DNA from: Mytilus edulis
Lineage: Eukaryota; Mollusca; Bivalvia; Mytilida; Mytilidae
Reading direction: 5' to 3'
Assembly (NCBI RefSeq): GCF_963676685.1
Contig: NC_092354.1
Location: forward strand, 14,886,746-14,950,745
DNA: 64,000 nucleotides
Positions 59,231 to 64,000 of this stretch are shown piece by piece (the stretch's first letter is position 1; every line of letters begins with the position of its first letter). Below the pieces are notes generated by a model. It was given only the letters and a program-made list of their open reading frames with translations, made no database searches and had not been told where the DNA came from. A program made the translations under genes and the position numbers.

Positions 59231-60689
59231 TTTTTGTATTATTTCATGCAACCATATTGTAGAATCAATTTATTAATGGCACCATGCAAATTAAAAATAA
59301 AAATCAGCAAAAAGAATAACTATTTTTTGTCCTGTTTGATTTCAAGTCATAGATTTATGTATACAATATTTAACTGCTCATGAGGTGCGTATAGGGCATA
59401 AATCATACTACGCCCTTTAATAAATATCTTCTGTCAGTTTGTTTTCCAAACATGTACGTGTAAGAAAGTAAAAATTGAAAACTATGAAATGTATATCCTG
59501 TTTCTGTTCTTACTAATACATGTTTCAAGAATATAACAGATTGCGTTGTTAAGGTAAAGTGACACAGACAGAGGAATGTTGACAATGGTCTACTCGACTT
59601 GATCTCGGTATTTATATCGACCCGTCAGTCAAGTATATGCACGAACTATTTGCCACTGGTCATCAAGCAAGCCAAAGTCAATTGATCAGTAAGAAAGGCA
59701 GCTATGTTTATTTAATTATTTTACAAATATCATAAATCTAATTTTTAATTATTTTTATCGTTCTGAACCTGCATGAGATATTTGCTACTGGACGTTAAGA
59801 AACTAACAATCAATATATTTTATTAGTTTAAACATATTTATTTATAGTGGATTCGGAAACAAGTTATTACAACTGATATAAATCCCTATCCACTGTACTG
59901 GTGCGAATGCTGCCTTGTAGCGACACTACCATGCTCTTTTCCGTAATATGCACTCAGTCTGTGTCTTTTACGTACAAGAGATATTACATTCTCTTAACAC
60001 GGTCAGCCATTTATCGACCCCTCCCGACGGACTATAATCGATTCGCAAGATTTGCAAATAGTGCCAAAGGAGAGCTGGAAAAAAATGACTGAAATTTTAA
60101 ATCAGTTATAGTTTGAAATGTTTACGAAACTTATACAAGTGGGAATGGTCGAAATAATTTTGTTACTGACAACTGATTCATTATTTCCTTTTTTTAACAT
60201 GTGTGCAGATTTTTTAATTTTAAATTTTAAAACCTACATTCAAATCCAACAAGCAAATTTTAGCTTATATTGACTTGGTTATCTATCTAACTTTCGATAG
60301 CGTTTGGTAGTAAAACAATGTAGTCCTTTATAATAATGTAGGGCCGCGGGTTAAAAAAAAGGGGGGGGGGTGCATGAGTGTGGCTGATGATGGGATGCTG
60401 GAAAAGCGTTTCGGACGTGACCTTTATTTACATCCTTATAGGATACAATCTACCTGACACATTATGATACCTCCTGGTTAATTTTTTAAATGCATGTTCA
60501 ATTTTCAGTTATTAAGCATGTTAATTGTTAAATAATCAATGTAATCAATATGTAATCACTTGTATGAAATTGAACTTAATTGTACTGCTCAAATTATTGG
60601 GCGTCATAATTGACAATTAAAAACTTTGTATTTGTATTGTTGTATTGTTAAGATTATAACACAATTTTGAACAATTGAAAGGTCTTTCC

Positions 60690-62160
60690 TTTTTTCTTTT
60701 ATTGATAGCCTACTTTGTTCAAAAATACATGGTTGCTAAGGGCTTTTATGCTGATAACAAGTGGTTGTTATGGACAGAAATCATTCGTAAGGATAAAAAT
60801 ATTACGCCCAGTATTAAAAATGTCATATGTGCTATTCATAGTCTTTCAAGTTAGAAAAAAATAAGTGATTACTAAGGATTTATATGTCGCTGCTAGGGAC
60901 AAAAATATCATTTCCAGTATTAAAAATGTCATATTTATATTATTCATAGCCTTTTAAGTTCAAAAATATATGGTTGCTAAGGTGTTTTATGTCGTTGCTA
61001 GGGACATTAACCTCTGACCTTGACCTCATGTTATAGATCTGATCATGCTGAACGTTTTTGCAATTGAAAGTTTCTTTCTATCTCTAACCTCTTGAGGTTT
61101 AAGCAAAAAATCATCGTTTTGGAACAGAAAAACAAACAATTTTGGTGTCCTAGGTCCATAATAGTTGGTCAAATAATTTTGGACCCAAATAACAAATGTA
61201 GATATCGCCAAGACACATATTTTCGACGTTACATTTTGTCAATGTTCTTTTACGATTATTGAGTAAATCCAATAACAAGCTATGGTCAAAATCTAGGTCA
61301 TGACCTTGACCTTTGACCTTATGTCAATAAACGTGAATTGATGATCATTCGTGAAGATCCTAGGTGGCTGCAACTTACGGTTTATGAGTTTCAGTGGCCA
61401 ACCTACATTGGTTAATTTTCAAAGGGCATAACCCTATCAATGAGGGTGGTAAAGGGTGGTGCTTGCACGAAAAAAACGTGAAATAAAACATAATTTCACG
61501 TTGAACGTGAAATAATTTCTGTAATGAACGTTGCACGAAAAATAAATACTTTTATGTGAACCTTTTGTGACTGAATCACTGTCTTTTTGTATATATTAAC
61601 TCTTTGTTTTACTTGATATTCCCGATTTAGTATACACATTTATGATTTAATTGGTTTACAGCTTTTAAAAAAGTATTTCTTGACGATCCCTGTCAAGTGT
61701 TTGAATTTTATTTGAAAATACCGAGCACGCAAAATGAGACTTTGAAAATCACGATGCACGTTAAATTAAATAAGCAGAACACGTTGAACGAGGCACCCGT
61801 CTTGCACGACTGAACGTCAAATAAAAAAGTAAAAACACGTTGAACGTGAAATAAAAAACGGCGATCACGTTGCACGAAAATAACCCTTTACCACCCTCAT
61901 CAATGAGTCGTTGAATCTTTCTGATCCAAATGTAACGAAGAACCAGGGTCTGCTCATTAACAAGTTCAACCCTTCGGTTTTTTTCTGCCTATTATGGTTA
62001 TGGACTGTCGAGTTAGAATGATAACAAGGTTTCGGTGTTAGGGGAGATAACCGCTATAAAAGAAATATTACGGGGTCGTGCCCTAACTACAAGATAGCTT
62101 TTGGTCAACCGATATTAGATACCTAATATCATTTTAACATGTTGCGTATTTTTTTTGGGG
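60690..62160. repeat. Dispersed repeat interrupted by a MITE
   Basis: Imperfect units of about 130 bp at 60700-61010 (AGTATTAAAAATGTCATAT, TGGTTGCTAAGG) are followed by GACCTTGACCTTTGACCTTA and CAACTTACGGTTTATGAGTT. The MITE at 61442-61898 is nested in it. Upstream of the protease start. Confidence 0.6.
61442..61898. mobile_element. 457-bp MITE nested in an older repeat
   Basis: Ends GAGGGTGGTAAAGGGT and its reverse complement; ATCAAT is repeated on both sides (61436-61441, 61899-61904), and the match can be extended to ATCAATGAG. The interior repeats a near-palindrome, TTCACGTTGAACGTGAAA. The flanking repeat reads continuously across the site if the insert is removed. Confidence 0.8.
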
Positions 62161-64000
62161 AAATGTCATTAAAGTTTGGGGGAAAGAATGATAACCAGAA
62201 GAAAAACAGTAAGGTCTTTCCTTATAGTGAAATGAAAGACCTTAATAAATGAGAATGCAAAGATAATGTTTAAACCAAAACAAGAAGAGTATAATTGAAA
62301 TTATGCTATAGGCTTTAGTCGTAAAAAAATCGATCATAATAAAATGGAACTGATAATTAATCCTTTCTTAAAACAGCATTGATAAGTTTAGTACATAGCA
62401 TGATTAAAGTGCATATTCGATTTTTTTTATGTTTAATACAACTGATACATCAGACTGTTCTACCTTCGTGTTAACTGATAACAGAAATTTAACAGCCACA
62501 AGATATTTAAGAGGGCCAAGCATGGGGGAGGGGGTCCATACTGTTTTTAACCTAACTTTCAAAACCATTTTTCTCTTCTTTTCTTTCTATCCTTTGTAGA
62601 AGTACCCCAGTATCTTATTTTTTTAATGTGTTGTCTATATTTTATCTATTTTTTTTTGTTTGAACTTTATTCTGTATTTCCCCCTATAATTCTCTATCAT
62701 GTATATCCCCATCTAGACCCTCATATATAACCACGAGTCTCTCATGTTATCGGTTATCAGCTTGTTATGTATGTACTACGTATTTTCTGTCACTGACAGT
62801 GATGTGGACAGTTAAACTTTGGACACTTGTTTACTTGTTATCAGTTTATATCTTTTCTGTGACCCATTTATATGAAGTTTGTTTGTCATCGGGTCATAAT
62901 ACTCCTTGTTTAAATGAATATGAAATTCAGAATGAAAATTGGGAATATGTATGCATCTCTTGCTTTCAAATGTTTGGATTTTAGCGTACAGAAAAGCTTT
63001 CCTACAAAATCTTTATTTTTTAATAGTTACAAATTTTTGAAAGACATTCCTATATCTTTGAACGAAATCAGAAAACTGAACGAGAATACACAAGAAGCGA
63101 TAAAAAGTCTAAAGTTTTAGAAAACGTACAACAACCAAGAGAAAAAAAACAACGAAAGAATAACACAAGCCAATACACGTAAGAATTTGGAAAGGAAATG
63201 TACCAAAGAGACAACAAACCGACAAAAAAGCAAAAAGAGCCCGAGGCCACTAAACAGTGTCCAACACAGCGGAAACATCCTTCAGCAGAAGTTTTTTTTA
63301 GCTGGCCTAAATATAAAACAATAATAATAGTTCAGTGAAATGGACGCCACATTAAACTCTGAACTATATAAATGAATCAAAAGCACCTGAAATAACCCCT
63401 AGTTTCGATTTATGAGTTTGATTGTCCTTCTGGTATTTTCGCCTCTTTTTCACAAAGGCTAAACGTTCCGGACTGGTGGACAGTCGCTAAAAAGCGTCAG
63501 AAATTTAAAAAAAATTGTGTGAAAGAGAGAGAGATGAAAAATGAATGTTCTTATATTTGTTTCACTTGAGTTATGATAGTATATTGAACACTATGGGTCT
63601 CATTTATGCTTTTAAACTTCTTGAGTATAATTCAATTAACATAATTCAATTAACATTCTGGACATTAATTATCAACTTTGAAGAGATGTGTTTGTCATTT
63701 TTTAGTTAAAATGCTGTATTTCTATGGAGACATTACAAAGAAAAGGAAATACCGTTTCTAAAAACAAAAGCGTTTGTTAATGACATATAACTATGATCAC
63801 TACCAATCGAGCACTGACAGTTGTTTCCATTCGTTTGATGTTTTTGAACCTTTGATTTTGTCATTTGATAAGGAACTTAAAGCTTTGAATTTATTTTGGA
63901 GAATTTTTTTTTGTTATTTTACTTTTTATTTATTTTATTGTTAAATATTCGTATGTTGCTGTAATCAAACCTATTGAAGTGTTCATGTCCTTGGTTTACC

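Larger units (their letters stand above)
59110..64000. other. 5' flank of the protease gene
   Basis: Promoter region followed by repeats (60690-62160, family C fragment at 63150-63350). I see no exon-like block with good splice signals. The short open stretches at 59403-59585, 59901-60092 and 62799-63120 have no recognisable domain. Confidence 0.5.

Overview
This window looks like genomic DNA from a marine bivalve, most likely a mussel (Mytilus or a close relative). It is AT-rich, intron-rich and packed with short dispersed repeats of the kind that fill mussel genomes. These include pieces reading GTATGATTGCCAATGAGAC, TTTAGGGGCCAGCTGAAGG and GGCGGATCCAGCC, and an element bounded by GAGGCTCTTAAGAGCC. 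The species assignment is an inference from repeat and protein style; I could not search a database.

One gene dominates the window. On the minus strand, 22 coding exons run from 59109 down to 5359 and join without any phase conflict into a 946-residue secreted astacin-family (meprin-like) zinc metalloprotease. Its order is signal peptide, long acidic propeptide with a YGGD switch motif, astacin catalytic domain with HEILHALGMWHEQNR, EGF-like domain, CUB domain, Thr/Ser/Pro repeat linker and two MAM domains. Most introns are 0.3-3 kb. The intron between coding exons 2 and 3 is about 24 kb and holds most of the repeats. It also holds, on the plus strand, two exon-like blocks that join in frame and are followed by AATAAA, suggesting the 3' end of an unknown nested gene (53867-55305).

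The most unusual observation is that three introns of the protease gene contain minisatellite arrays whose repeat unit is an exon-intron junction of that same gene. Upstream of the catalytic exon, 12 copies of a 62-bp unit repeat the 3' splice acceptor together with the sequence coding for the HEILH zinc-site residues. Downstream of the EGF exon, about 20 copies of a 40-bp unit repeat its 5' splice donor (ATCAG|GTAAG). Downstream of the first MAM2 exon, about 14 copies repeat its donor (ACAG|GTAAATACC). A fourth, decayed duplication carries a copy of the acceptor of the second MAM1 exon. In each of the three arrays, using a decoy site instead of the native one would bring in a stop codon within a few to a few dozen codons, so the arrays could act as splice decoys or poison sites.

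The rest is mobile-element debris. It includes three terminal-inverted-repeat elements with readable target duplications (25660-26869, 20681-20962, 61442-61898), palindromic TA-flanked MITEs and two inverted copies of an element carrying ten CCCATGGGA palindromes. There is also a large inverted repeat (45648-47455) in which a second short element can be seen as a filled versus empty site, a broken non-LTR reverse transcriptase with its two halves head to head (33661-34063), and an isolated TTF-type zinc-finger fragment (32030-32377). Outside the protease gene I see no other complete gene; 1-5358 and 59110-64000 look like repeat-rich flanks.
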